DNA of 21,048 bases from CAZDRB01 sp964507925 (GTDB lineage: Bacteria > Patescibacteriota > Microgenomatia > UBA1400 > UBA12108). The notes under the pieces were generated by a model. That model was not told the origin of the DNA and searched no databases. It was given only the letters and a program-made list of their open reading frames with translations. Positions 15,294-21,048 of the stretch are shown here, piece after piece. The DNA lies in contig CAZDRB010000008.1 of assembly GCA_964507925.1 (NCBI GenBank), forward strand, positions 1-21,048. The letters are read 5' to 3'. The number at the start of each line of letters is the position of its first letter. Positions within the stretch are counted from its first letter, which is position 1. Position numbers and translations under genes: made by a program.

Positions 15294-15941
15294 TTAGATT
15301 TTACTCACTTGAGCAAAATCTAACTCAACTGGGGTTTCGCGACCAAAGATCGAGACCAAGACCGAGAGCTTGCCCTTGGTTTCGTCGATATGATCAACTG
15401 TGCCAAGGAAGTCGGCAAATGGTCCCTCGACGATCTTGACGGCTTCGCCAGCTGAGAAGGTGCTCTTGTACTTGGGAGCTTTGACCTCCATGAACTTCAT
15501 GATGGTGTCGACTTCTTTTTGAGGAATAGGGGTCGGGCGTTTGCCGACCGAGCCGATGAATGCTGTGACGCCCTGAGTGGTGCGGACAGCAAGCCAAGAT
15601 TGGTCGTCAACGATCATTTTGATCAAGATGTAACCAGGGAGAATCTTTTCTTTGACCGTCTTTTTTTGACCTTTTTTGACCTGGATTTTGTCTTGAGCGG
15701 GGACGACAACCTCAAAGATCTTGCCTTGGACGTTCATGCTCGCGATACGCACCTTGAGTTGCTCGGCGACTTTGAGCTCGTGACCAGAGTAGGTGTGGAC
15801 GACGTACCACTTGGCGCGCGCCTCGAGCCCTTCATTTTTTTCGTAGATGACGTGGTAGGGATTATTTTCCTTGACCTCGGACAAGATGTCGCCGTCTTTG
15901 GCTTCGTCGAGCTTGGTGGTTAGTGTTTGGTCGTCTGACAT
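15294..15941 (-). CDS. nusG: Transcription termination/antitermination factor NusG
   Basis: NusG binds RNA polymerase and couples it to Rho or the ribosome. The NGN domain starts at about residue 44 with KWYVVHTYSGHELKVAEQL and includes the LPGYILIKM core. The KOW domain occupies residues about 162-215 (FSAGEAVKIVEGPFADFLGT). The 43 residues before the NGN domain are an acidic extension; total length is 215 against about 180 in E. coli. AGGAAA precedes the ATG, and a promoter with TTGACA lies about 40 bases upstream. Confidence 0.97.
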   Translation of the reverse strand: MSDDQTLTTKLDEAKDGDILSEVKENNPYHVIYEKNEGLEARAKWYVVHTYSGHELKVAEQLKVRIASMNVQGKIFEVVVPAQDKIQVKKGQKKTVKEKILPGYILIKMIVDDQSWLAVRTTQGVTAFIGSVGKRPTPIPQKEVDTIMKFMEVKAPKYKSTFSAGEAVKIVEGPFADFLGTVDHIDETKGKLSVLVSIFGRETPVELDFAQVSKI

Positions 15942-15964
15942 AATTAATTTTCCTATATTACTTA

Positions 15965-15993
15965 ATTACTAAATGCTTGGGGGAACTTGTCAA
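15965..15993 (-). promoter_or_regulatory. Promoter of nusG-rplK
   Basis: Minus strand: a perfect TTGACA (15988-15993), a 17-base spacer and AGTAAT (15965-15970). The leader would be about 17 bases. This suggests that nusG is not dependent on secE transcription. Confidence 0.55.
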
Positions 15994-16016
15994 GTATATC
16001 ACGAACCTTATCGCGC

Positions 16017-16096
16017 CGCAATCATGATTTTGCAGTGCTCACAGGCATCTGGCGAGTCCAGATGTGGCGCTCCGCGCTGAAAATCACGAAATTGCG
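16017..16096 (-). repeat. 80-base near-palindrome between secE and nusG
   Basis: CGCAATTTCGTGATTTTCAG at one end pairs imperfectly with CTGCAAAATCATGATTGCG at the other (outer stem of about 18 pairs). A second perfect 7-bp hairpin, CATCTGG/CCAGATG, lies in the centre. No U-run follows in the secE direction, so it is not a classic intrinsic terminator. It may be an RNA-processing hairpin or a small mobile palindrome. No second copy was noticed in the window. Confidence 0.5.
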
Positions 16097-16107
16097 TCTC
16101 TTTTACC

Positions 16108-16287
16108 TTACTTAAGAAATGTGCCTAACAGATTGGTGAATAAAACGTCGAGACCACCGACATAAAGACCGACTGCCAGGGAGGCGAGGATAATAATCAT
16201 AGTGAGCTTGATCGTGTCCTCGCGAGTGGGCCAAGAGACCTTGACTAGCTCGACACGGACTTCTTTGAGATACTTAATAAGATTCAT
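16108..16287 (-). CDS. secE: Preprotein translocase subunit SecE
   Basis: SecE clamps SecY in the inner-membrane translocon. The 59-residue protein is of the short, single-membrane-segment type. It has the amphipathic stretch MNLIKYLKEVRVELVKVSWP with the conserved WPTREDT motif, then a membrane helix (about residues 29-50, MIIILASLAVGLYVGGLDVLF). The frame could begin at 16302, but the ATG at 16287 fits the family start and has TATCAT ending 6 bases before it, so a leaderless start is likely. It is divergent from frr with a 24-base gap. Confidence 0.93.
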   Translation of the reverse strand: MNLIKYLKEVRVELVKVSWPTREDTIKLTMIIILASLAVGLYVGGLDVLFTNLLGTFLK

Positions 16288-16292
16288 GGCTA

Positions 16293-16299
16293 TATGATA
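16293..16299. promoter_or_regulatory. Overlapping divergent -10 boxes for secE and frr
   Basis: The bases TATGATA read TATGAT on the plus strand (toward frr, ending 13 bases before its ATG) and TATCAT on the minus strand (toward secE, ending 6 bases before its ATG). The -35 boxes are weak: TTGCCT lies at 19 bases for secE and none is clear for frr. The two start sites would compete. Confidence 0.45.
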
Positions 16300-16311
16300 C
16301 ACTAAGTTGGT

Positions 16312-16869
16312 ATGAGTGAGGCAATTCTTGCCAATTTGAAAAATAGACTAGAGGCGACAATCGAGGTGGTCAAAAAGGATCTCTCGAGTGTGCGCACAGG
16401 TCGAGCTAAGCCCTCGCTGGTTGAGGAAGTCAAGGTTGAGGCATATGGCACGATCATGACTCTCAAAGAGCTCGCGACAATTACTGCTCCAGATACGACT
16501 TTGATCCTCATTGCTCCGTGGGACAAGGGACTGGTGGCTGCGATTTCCTCAGGTATCCAGAAATCGGGACTTAACTTACAGCCGATTGTGGACGGCGATA
16601 CTGTCAAGATCTCGATTCCGTCTTTGACCGAGGAGAGGCGACGCGAGCTAGTTAAGCTGGTCGGGCAAAAACTCGAGTCAGGTAAAGTAATGGTGCGCCA
16701 GGTGAGAACCGAGATCAAGGACGAGATCGAGGCACAAAAGGGTGAGGCTGGCGTGTCGGAAGACAATATTGAGTACTGGCTAGATTCTATGCAGAAAACA
16801 GTTGACGATTTTATGCAAAAGCTAGAAGATCTAGGTAAGGACAAGGAAAAGGAGCTGATGACGCTGTAG
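16312..16869 (+). CDS. frr: Ribosome recycling factor
   Basis: RRF, with EF-G, splits the post-termination ribosome. The 185 residues match the family length. Visible signatures are VRTGRAKPSLVEEVKVEAYG, the domain II stretch IAPWDKGLVAAISSGIQKS, DGDTVKISIPSLTEERRREL and the C-terminal long helix. No Shine-Dalgarno precedes the ATG; the leader would be only about 6-7 bases. galU follows after 43 bases and is probably in the same transcript. frr more often sits with pyrH and tsf, so this position is less usual. Confidence 0.97.
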   Translation: MSEAILANLKNRLEATIEVVKKDLSSVRTGRAKPSLVEEVKVEAYGTIMTLKELATITAPDTTLILIAPWDKGLVAAISSGIQKSGLNLQPIVDGDTVKISIPSLTEERRRELVKLVGQKLESGKVMVRQVRTEIKDEIEAQKGEAGVSEDNIEYWLDSMQKTVDDFMQKLEDLGKDKEKELMTL

Positions 16870-16912
16870 AGCAAGTTTGTAGTTAATAGTTAAATAGTAA
16901 TAAGGAATTATT

Positions 16913-17806
16913 ATGGCAGGACAGAAAGTCAAAAAAGTAGTCATTCCCGCTGCTGGATTTGGAACCAGGTTTTTGCCCCAGACCAAGGCGATGCCCAAGG
17001 AGATGCTCCCGATCGTAGACAAGCCAATTATCCAGTATGTGGTTGAGGAGTGTGTAGCCTCGGGGATCGAGGATATTATCATTGTCACTGGGTATCACAA
17101 GCGCACGATCGAGGATCACTTTGATGCTCCTTCTGGAGACTTGATCCGCAATCTTGAGGAAGGTGGACCCAAGAAACAGCCCTATATCGACGAGGTCAAG
17201 CGGATTGCGGACATGGCCAACTTTATCTATATCCGCCAAAAAGGTGGGTATGGCAACGCGACTCCAGTCAAAAATGCCCAGAGTATAATCGGAGACGAGC
17301 CTTTTGCGGTTCTCTGGGGAGACGAGTTTATTTATTCTGATATCAAGCCAAGACTCGCCCAGTGTCTCGAGGTATTTGAGGAGTTTGGCGATCCCGTTAT
17401 CTCGGGAATCAGGATCGAAAATCCTGATGATTTGTCTCGCTACGGTATCGCTGATCTTGAGCCGGTCAGGGGGAGGATCTCAAAAATCAAGAAGATTGTT
17501 GAGAAACCCAAACCGGGTGAGGCGCCAAGCAGTATTGCGACCCACGGTTGTTACGTCCTAACACCAGACATTTTTGACGTACTTAACTCACAAAAGCCGG
17601 GGACAGGGGGAGAGTATTATCTACCTGAGGCGATTGACGAGCTTAGAGCCAGAGGTCGCTCTATTTATGCCTGCGAGATCGAGGGGGGTAGGTACTACGA
17701 TACGGGTAACAAGATCGAGTACATGAAGACTGTCGTGGATTTTGCTCTTAAACATCCGGATATTAATGGTGAGTTTAGGGATTATTTGAAGGGGTTGGCG
17801 TTGTAG
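16913..17806 (+). CDS. galU: UTP-glucose-1-phosphate uridylyltransferase
   Basis: GalU makes UDP-glucose from UTP and glucose-1-phosphate for surface glycans. The 297-residue protein has the nucleotidyltransferase signature at residues 8-32 (VVIPAAGFGTRFLPQTKAMP, then KEMLPIVDKP), the QKGGYGNATPVKNAQ stretch, the metal-binding VLWGDEF, EKPKPGEAPSS, and the C-terminal GGRYYDTGNKIEYMKTVVDF. AAGGA is placed before the ATG. It is close behind frr and converges with the GIY-YIG gene (3 bases between the stops). Confidence 0.96.
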   Translation: MAGQKVKKVVIPAAGFGTRFLPQTKAMPKEMLPIVDKPIIQYVVEECVASGIEDIIIVTGYHKRTIEDHFDAPSGDLIRNLEEGGPKKQPYIDEVKRIADMANFIYIRQKGGYGNATPVKNAQSIIGDEPFAVLWGDEFIYSDIKPRLAQCLEVFEEFGDPVISGIRIENPDDLSRYGIADLEPVRGRISKIKKIVEKPKPGEAPSSIATHGCYVLTPDIFDVLNSQKPGTGGEYYLPEAIDELRARGRSIYACEIEGGRYYDTGNKIEYMKTVVDFALKHPDINGEFRDYLKGLAL

Positions 17807-17809
17807 AGA

Positions 17810-18046
17810 TTAGATTAGGTGTTTGTTACGAAAAGCTTTTCCAGAACCAGTTTTTAAGTATTGTTCGAATTTTAGTGCAACATTCTTATTGGTGAAAGCA
17901 GTATAAGAGACTAACTTGCAAGGCAGATGTTTTCTCGTAGTACGTTCTTGCCCCAATTGATGTTCAAGTATTCGTTTCTTTAGATTTGTAGAAAAACCTG
18001 CATAATATTCACCGTTACTGAGTTCTAAGATATAGGTGTAATACAT
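17810..18046 (-). CDS. GIY-YIG nuclease domain protein (UPF0213/YhbQ-like)
   Basis: The 78-residue protein is a single minimal GIY-YIG domain. Residues 3-29 contain YTYILELSNGEYYAGFS and the NLKKRILEH part with R25; a later KFEQYLKTGSG carries the conserved Glu. Larger GIY-YIG enzymes cut DNA; the small stand-alone type has no settled role. No Shine-Dalgarno is present, and a strong hairpin begins 5 bases upstream of the ATG. Two inverted REP-like hairpins lie between it and tRNA-Tyr. Confidence 0.88.
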   Translation of the reverse strand: MYYTYILELSNGEYYAGFSTNLKKRILEHQLGQERTTRKHLPCKLVSYTAFTNKNVALKFEQYLKTGSGKAFRNKHLI

Positions 18047-18052
18047 AATTTG

Positions 18053-18078
18053 CCATCCTTCGCTGAAGCTATGGATGG
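18053..18078 (-). repeat. REP-like hairpin A
   Basis: Minus strand, 26 bases: CCATCC, then ATAGCTTCAGCGAA, then GGATGG. The arms pair over 6 bp (7 if the flanking G/C is counted). It is the inverted relative of element B at 18105-18130: 18 of 26 bases match, and two differing stem positions change together so that pairing is kept. Confidence 0.6.
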
Positions 18079-18107
18079 CCCTACGTTATTTGTAGAGGGC
18101 TGCGCCC
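18079..18107. repeat. Extra hairpins between REP-like elements A and B
   Basis: CCCTAC at 18079-18084 can pair with GTAG-a-GGG (18092-18099), and GGGC-TGC-GCCC (18097-18107) forms a second hairpin. Together with A and B this makes a cluster of stem-loops over about 80 bases, similar in layout to the BIME pairs of enterobacterial REPs. Confidence 0.45.
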
Positions 18108-18130
18108 TACGAAGCTTTAGCGGAGTAGGG
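18105..18130 (+). repeat. REP-like hairpin B, abutting tRNA-Tyr
   Basis: Plus strand, 26 bases: CCCTAC, then GAAGCTTTAGCGGA, then GTAGGG. It has 6-bp arms and ends exactly at the last base of the tRNA-Tyr gene, so in that direction it could also act as a processing or stop hairpin. It is related to element A. Confidence 0.6.
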
Positions 18131-18213
18131 TGCTGAGGATAGGATTCGAACCTATGTAGCCGTGTGGCAGCAGATTTACAGTCTGCCCTCGTTGACCGCT
18201 TGAGTACCTCAGC
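18131..18213 (-). tRNA. tRNA-Tyr (GTA)
   Basis: A class II tRNA of 83 bases. The acceptor arm is GCTGAGG/CCTCAGC with discriminator A; the anticodon arm is GCAGA-CTGTAAA-TCTGC with GTA; a long variable arm and T-arm ATAGG-TTCGAAT-CCTAT follow. CCA is not encoded. It lies 28 bases behind tRNA-Thr(GGT). A Thr-Tyr tRNA pair ahead of secE-nusG is an order also known from other bacteria. Confidence 0.96.
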
Positions 18214-18241
18214 TTTATCTTTTTATTATAACTTAGCTTTG

Positions 18242-18314
18242 AGCCGATGCCCGGAATCGAACCGGGGACCCTCAACTTACCATGTTGATGCTCTGCCAAC
18301 TGAGCTACATCGGC
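18242..18314 (-). tRNA. tRNA-Thr (GGT)
   Basis: 73 bases. The acceptor is GCCGATG/CATCGGC with discriminator T; the anticodon arm is TCAAC-ATGGTAA-GTTGA with GGT; the T-arm is CCCGG-TTCGATT-CCGGG. CCA is not encoded. It is co-oriented with tRNA-Tyr downstream and probably shares its transcript. Confidence 0.96.
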
Positions 18315-18362
18315 ATCCCAGACTGCTTTGCGTCTGGATACATTTCTCAAGCTTTAGCTTGA
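18315..18362. repeat. Two hairpins upstream of tRNA-Thr(GGT)
   Basis: CCAGAC-tgctttgc-GTCTGG (18318-18337) and TCAAGCT-TT-AGCTTGA (18347-18362). The second shares the core AAGCTTTAGC with REP-like element B, so these may be further, diverged members of the same repeat group. Confidence 0.4.
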
Positions 18363-18419
18363 TGTGCTTCACAATATTAATTTATTCTTTTTACGACCCA
18401 CGTCGACTAGTAACTTATG

Positions 18420-18620
18420 TATTATCCATCAGACGGAAGATCTTGGCAATCAAATGCCCCACAGGTAGGGGTGTGCAAAGAAGCTTTCCCCGGTAAAACC
18501 AGGTGGGTGAGTTGATCCGATTCTCGATGAGGATCGGACACGGACTCTCCCGTAAAGCGACTTTATGGAGGAAAAAATTCCTCGCACTGTCCCACTTCTG
18601 TAGGGCAACTACAGAGTAGC
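18420..18620. other. Hairpin-rich intergenic region, possible ncRNA
   Basis: No convincing protein is encoded here. Read on the plus strand, AGGTGGG (about 18499-18505) can pair over 7 bp with CCCACTT near 18591-18597. That closes a loop containing TCCGAT/ATCGGA, GTAAAG/CTTTAT and GAGGAA/TTCCTC hairpins. Outside it are GCCCCAC..GGGGTGTGC (18456-18476) and CTGTAG-ggcaa-CTACAG near the end. This density of paired segments suggests a structured RNA. I could not match it to rnpB, tmRNA, SRP RNA, 6S or a T-box. The strand is undecided. Confidence 0.35.
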
Positions 18621-18621
18621 A

Positions 18622-18627
18622 TATAAT
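18622..18627 (+). promoter_or_regulatory. Leaderless -10 box of mrdA
   Basis: A perfect TATAAT is followed by 6 bases (CGAGTT) and the ATG at 18634. No good -35 is seen at 17 bases. The start point would fall on the A of the ATG, which supports this start of mrdA although no Shine-Dalgarno is present. Confidence 0.55.
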
Positions 18628-18633
18628 CGAGTT

Positions 18634-20232
18634 ATGCGTAAAGGGAGTTGGCAAGATGAACTTGTAGTCACAAGTCAAAAAAAGCGCCGGGGCTACATGG
18701 CGAGCGCAAATGACGAGGGGTCGAGAGATCTCCGGCTCAGAGTCCGGGCCATCTGGGGTGTGTTTTTGGTGGGTATAGCACTGATTCTCGCCAAAACGAT
18801 TTATGTTCAGGTAGTTCAGGGTGGACAGTACAGGCTGGTATCAAATGCAAATCACATTGAACTTAAGCGCGAGATATCTTCGAGAGGAATAATTTATGAT
18901 CGCAACGGGGTGCCACTAGTTACAAACGCCGTAGTTGAGGGAGAGCTAAAGCGTCTCTATCCACTTGGCAAGGCAACGGCCCCGATTTTGGGCTATATCT
19001 CAGAAGTAACGTCGGAAGAGGTCGGGTGTTTTGAGGGGATATGTTATTTGCCTGGCATGGAGATCGGGCGTGCAGGGCTTGAGCGAGCACTTGAGTCGCA
19101 GTTAAAAGGTCGAGATGGAGGGAGACTAATCGAGATCGATGCTCGTGGTCAAGAGGTGAGGGAACTAGGTAATAACCTGCCGGAGCCGGGGAGCGATATC
19201 TATCTATCGATTGACTCTCGCCTCCAGAGCGCGATGTACAGCGCGCTTGGAGATGCCAAGGGCGCGGCGGTTGCGATCGATATGCAGGGCAAGATCCTCG
19301 GGATGGTCTCGACCCCGACTTATGATCCAAGCAACTTGAGTCCTTATCTGACCGATCAGGAGAATAATTACTTTTTGAACCGTGCAGGCTCAGGAGTATA
19401 CCCACCAGGCAGTATCTTTAAGATGGTGACGGCTATTGCGGGCCTTGCCGAGGGCAAGATCGACCGTGCGACGAGCTACGAGGACACGGGGGAGCTGACT
19501 ATTGGTTCTTACCGCTACGGCAACTGGTATTTTGATCAGTATGGGCGGACCGAGGGACAAGTTGACCTCATCAAGGCGCTATCTCGTTCGAATGATATCT
19601 ATTTTTACAAGATTGGTGAGGAGATTGGCGTCGACAATATCGTTAAGTGGGCGAGAAAGTTTGGGCTAGGAGAGAAAACGGGGCTCGAGCTCTCAAATGA
19701 GCAGGCCGGACTCGTGCCTGATCGGTTGTACAAGGAGCGGTTGACTGGCGAAAAATGGTTTTTGGGCAATACTTATCACCTCTCGATCGGACAAGGAGAT
19801 CTACTGATTACGCCCGCACAAGGTGCGCGGATGACGCTTGCTAGCGTAACAGGGAGAAAATGCGAACTATCTTTTTTGCGAGACAAGTCACCTCAGTGTG
19901 TGGACTTGGGTCTCAGGAGCGAGGATTTGTCTCTGATAGCCGAGGGGATGAGCGCGGCCTGTAGCGCGGGCGGGACTGCCTATACTTTTTTTGAGTTTGA
20001 GCCAAGAGTCCTTTGTAAGACTGGGACGGCGCAGCATGGCGGACAAGTTAATGAAGAAGTTCTGCCCCATGCGTGGATCACGGTCGTGTATCCAGCAGAA
20101 AATCCGGAGATTATATTAACTGTGATCTTGGAAGCGGCAGGTGAGGGCTCATCTGTAGCTGGGCCAGTTGCGACCGAGATACTTTCCAAGTGGAGAGACT
20201 TGGGGAAGGAGCCACATGGCACTACTTACTAA
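18634..20232 (+). CDS. mrdA: Penicillin-binding protein 2 (class B transpeptidase)
   Basis: PBP2 cross-links peptidoglycan during wall elongation. The 532-residue protein has a short basic cytoplasmic N-terminus, one membrane anchor (about residues 38-58, AIWGVFLVGIALILAKTIYV), the dimerisation segment SSRGIIYDRNGVPL, and a transpeptidase domain. That domain has S260-I-F-K263 in PPGSIFKM as the catalytic SxxK, S319-N-D321 as the second motif (as in the SxD of other PBP2), and K462-T-G in CKTGTAQHGG. It is slightly shorter than E. coli PBP2 (633). The first ATG is supported only by the leaderless -10 box. No rodA is in the window. dcd overlaps its last 17 bases. Confidence 0.94.
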   Translation: MRKGSWQDELVVTSQKKRRGYMASANDEGSRDLRLRVRAIWGVFLVGIALILAKTIYVQVVQGGQYRLVSNANHIELKREISSRGIIYDRNGVPLVTNAVVEGELKRLYPLGKATAPILGYISEVTSEEVGCFEGICYLPGMEIGRAGLERALESQLKGRDGGRLIEIDARGQEVRELGNNLPEPGSDIYLSIDSRLQSAMYSALGDAKGAAVAIDMQGKILGMVSTPTYDPSNLSPYLTDQENNYFLNRAGSGVYPPGSIFKMVTAIAGLAEGKIDRATSYEDTGELTIGSYRYGNWYFDQYGRTEGQVDLIKALSRSNDIYFYKIGEEIGVDNIVKWARKFGLGEKTGLELSNEQAGLVPDRLYKERLTGEKWFLGNTYHLSIGQGDLLITPAQGARMTLASVTGRKCELSFLRDKSPQCVDLGLRSEDLSLIAEGMSAACSAGGTAYTFFEFEPRVLCKTGTAQHGGQVNEEVLPHAWITVVYPAENPEIILTVILEAAGEGSSVAGPVATEILSKWRDLGKEPHGTTY

Positions 20233-20728
20233 GGCAAATATTTTGGAGGAGATAGCCAACAAAAGATTAGTGATCGAACCTGCCCTCAACCAAGATCAAA
20301 TAAATGGTGCCTCGATTGACCTGACGCTTGGCGGAAAGTTTAGGATTTTTCGCAAGCAAAAAGACGAAATCCTGCTAAAAGAAGATACTAACTACCAAGA
20401 CTATACGAGCGAGCTTGAGGCAAATGAGCTCATTTTGCGACCGCAAGAGACGATCTTGGCGATCACAAAAGAAAAAATCACTCTGCCGGACAACATCGTG
20501 GGATGGCTTGAGGGTAGGAGTCGATTTGCCAGGATGGGAGTGCTCATCCATATCTCGGCTGGCCTTGTCCATCCAGGCGTGAGCAATCGACAAGTACTTG
20601 AGATCACGAATCTTTCGCCAAATAAGCTCAAGTTATGTTCTGGGGTCAGAATCTGTCAGCTGGTCCTTGAGTATACAGAGGGAGCGATAGAGTACCAGGG
20701 AAAATATAGGAATCAGGATAGACCTTGA
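20216..20728 (+). CDS. dcd: dCTP deaminase
   Basis: Dcd converts dCTP to dUTP (some relatives go on to dUMP) for dTTP synthesis. The 170-residue protein has GASIDLTLG near residue 31, G100-RSRFARMG for nucleotide phosphate binding, HISAGLVHPG, and VLE129ITN with the catalytic Glu. I cannot tell from the motifs whether it is mono- or bifunctional. The frame is open from 20168, but AAGGAG lies just before the ATG at 20216, so this start is chosen; the gene then overlaps mrdA by 17 bases and should be coupled to it. The stop TGA shows the standard meaning of that codon. Confidence 0.93.
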   Translation: MALLTKANILEEIANKRLVIEPALNQDQINGASIDLTLGGKFRIFRKQKDEILLKEDTNYQDYTSELEANELILRPQETILAITKEKITLPDNIVGWLEGRSRFARMGVLIHISAGLVHPGVSNRQVLEITNLSPNKLKLCSGVRICQLVLEYTEGAIEYQGKYRNQDRP

Positions 20729-20784
20729 GCCGGGAGAGGGGATTGAGCCCACGGCCTTCCCGACGTAACGTCGGGATGCTCTGC
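20728..20784 (-). pseudogene. tRNA-like remnant lacking its 5' part
   Basis: On the minus strand: GCAGAGC (the 3' side of a D-arm), CCCGA-CGTTACG-TCGGG (a perfect 5-bp anticodon-type stem), a T-arm-like GTGGG-CTCAATC-CCCTC with one mismatch, and an acceptor-like TCCCGGC-T. The matching 5' acceptor strand and D-stem 5' strand are missing: only 11 bases separate it from tRNA-Thr(TGT). Position 33 would be G instead of the near-universal U, and the T-loop begins with C. It is therefore a decayed or truncated tRNA. It also overlaps the dcd stop by one base. Confidence 0.5.
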
Positions 20785-20795
20785 GATTGATTTTG

Positions 20796-20868
20796 AGCCA
20801 CCTCTGGGACTCGAACCCAGCACCTACGGTTTACAAAACCGTTGCTCTACCAGATGAGCTAAGGTGGC
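20796..20868 (-). tRNA. tRNA-Thr (TGT)
   Basis: 73 bases. The acceptor is GCCACCT/AGGTGGC with discriminator T; the anticodon arm is ACGGT-TTTGTAA-ACCGT with TGT; the T-arm is CTGGG-TTCGAGT-CCCAG. CCA is not encoded. It is the second Thr tRNA in the window and complements the GGT one. It follows the partial gene at the right edge by 25 bases and may be processed from its transcript. Confidence 0.96.
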
Positions 20869-20893
20869 GACTTAGGTATTTTACTATGAAAAG

Positions 20894-21048
20894 TTAGGCT
20901 TGAGGAGCTGGAGCGGGAGTTTCTGTCGCCTCTGGCTGGGCTGGAGGGGCATCTGGTACACCGGCATCGGCTGCGACATCAGATTTGAGGCTATCAAGTT
21001 CTTTTTGGATTTCGGCGAGGGCGGCTTCGTCTCCACCTGAAGTGGCGG
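20894..21048 (-). CDS. Partial gene, C-terminal tail only; unknown
   Basis: An open frame enters from the right edge and ends with TAA at 20894. The last 50 residues read ATSGGDEAALAEIQKELDS, a short acidic helix, then LKSDVAADAGVP and a tail rich in Pro and Ala ending ATETPAPAPQA. Such tails occur on several ribosomal and envelope proteins, so the identity cannot be fixed. Codon use looks like that of the housekeeping genes. Confidence 0.7.
   Translation of the reverse strand, partial: ATSGGDEAALAEIQKELDSLKSDVAADAGVPDAPPAQPEATETPAPAPQA

Noticed and set aside
16287..16302. Upstream ATG of secE at 16302
   Set aside because: It would put the start before the predicted start of transcription and add five residues foreign to the SecE family.
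18420..18620. RNase P RNA, tmRNA, SRP RNA, 6S RNA or T-box
   Set aside because: None of their conserved sequence blocks (such as GAGGAAAGTCC, the SRP GGAAGG tip or a T-arm-like tmRNA end) could be found on either strand.
18415..18678. 87-codon minus-strand frame over the hairpin-rich region
   Set aside because: It is antisense to the mrdA start, has an irregular Cys/Pro/Phe-rich composition and no ribosome site, and the DNA is better explained by RNA hairpins.
9768..20728. UGA recoded as Gly (code 25)
   Set aside because: The metalloprotease-like gene and dcd both end naturally at TGA at family-consistent or sensible lengths, and no in-frame TGA occurs in the conserved genes.
1..21048. CRISPR array, insertion sequence or phage genes
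   Set aside because: No regularly spaced direct repeats, transposase, integrase or phage structural motifs were found by eye. The small HTH protein alone is not enough for an excisionase call.

Overview
The window looks like a piece of a small bacterial genome of the Candidate Phyla Radiation (Patescibacteria). This is an inference from three things: a very large Cys-rich exported protein, several start codons placed directly behind a -10 box, and small unrecognised genes wedged between housekeeping genes. TGA works as a stop here (the genes ending at 9768 and 20728), so the UGA=Gly code of Gracilibacteria/SR1 does not apply. No marker in the window fixes the lineage further.

Layout, left to right. 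Positions 1-9042 (minus) hold an 8.8 kb gene for a 2922-residue exported protein, overlapped at its end by a partial membrane-protein gene. Just upstream of the giant gene is a small HTH regulator (9087-9293) with a strong promoter. The 9294-9767 region carries palindromes, direct repeats, DnaA-box-like sites and a possible gene remnant. Next come an HExxH metalloprotease-like gene (9768-10454) and a clear intrinsic terminator behind rplL.

Positions 10559-16287 (minus) hold the conserved secE-nusG-rplK-rplA-rplJ-rplL block in canonical order. It is broken up by four genes I cannot name: a 68-residue coiled-coil gene and a head-on plus-strand gene between rplK and rplA, and a two-gene unit between rplA and rplJ. 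Candidate promoters recur in front of almost every piece, and rplJ has an L10-type leader with alternative terminator and antiterminator hairpins. rpoB and rpoC, the usual next genes, are absent downstream of rplL.

Positions 16312-17806 (plus) hold frr and galU, divergent from secE. A small GIY-YIG gene (minus) follows, flanked at its start by two inverted REP-like hairpins. Then come tRNA-Tyr and tRNA-Thr(GGT) on the minus strand, a hairpin-rich region that may be an ncRNA, and mrdA (PBP2) overlapping dcd on the plus strand. The right end has a tRNA-like remnant, tRNA-Thr(TGT), and the tail of one more minus-strand gene.

Functionally, the centre is translation, transcription and secretion (ribosomal proteins, NusG, SecE, RRF, tRNAs), with cell envelope functions (GalU, PBP2) and nucleotide supply (Dcd) on the right. 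The left third is dedicated to one giant surface or secreted protein.
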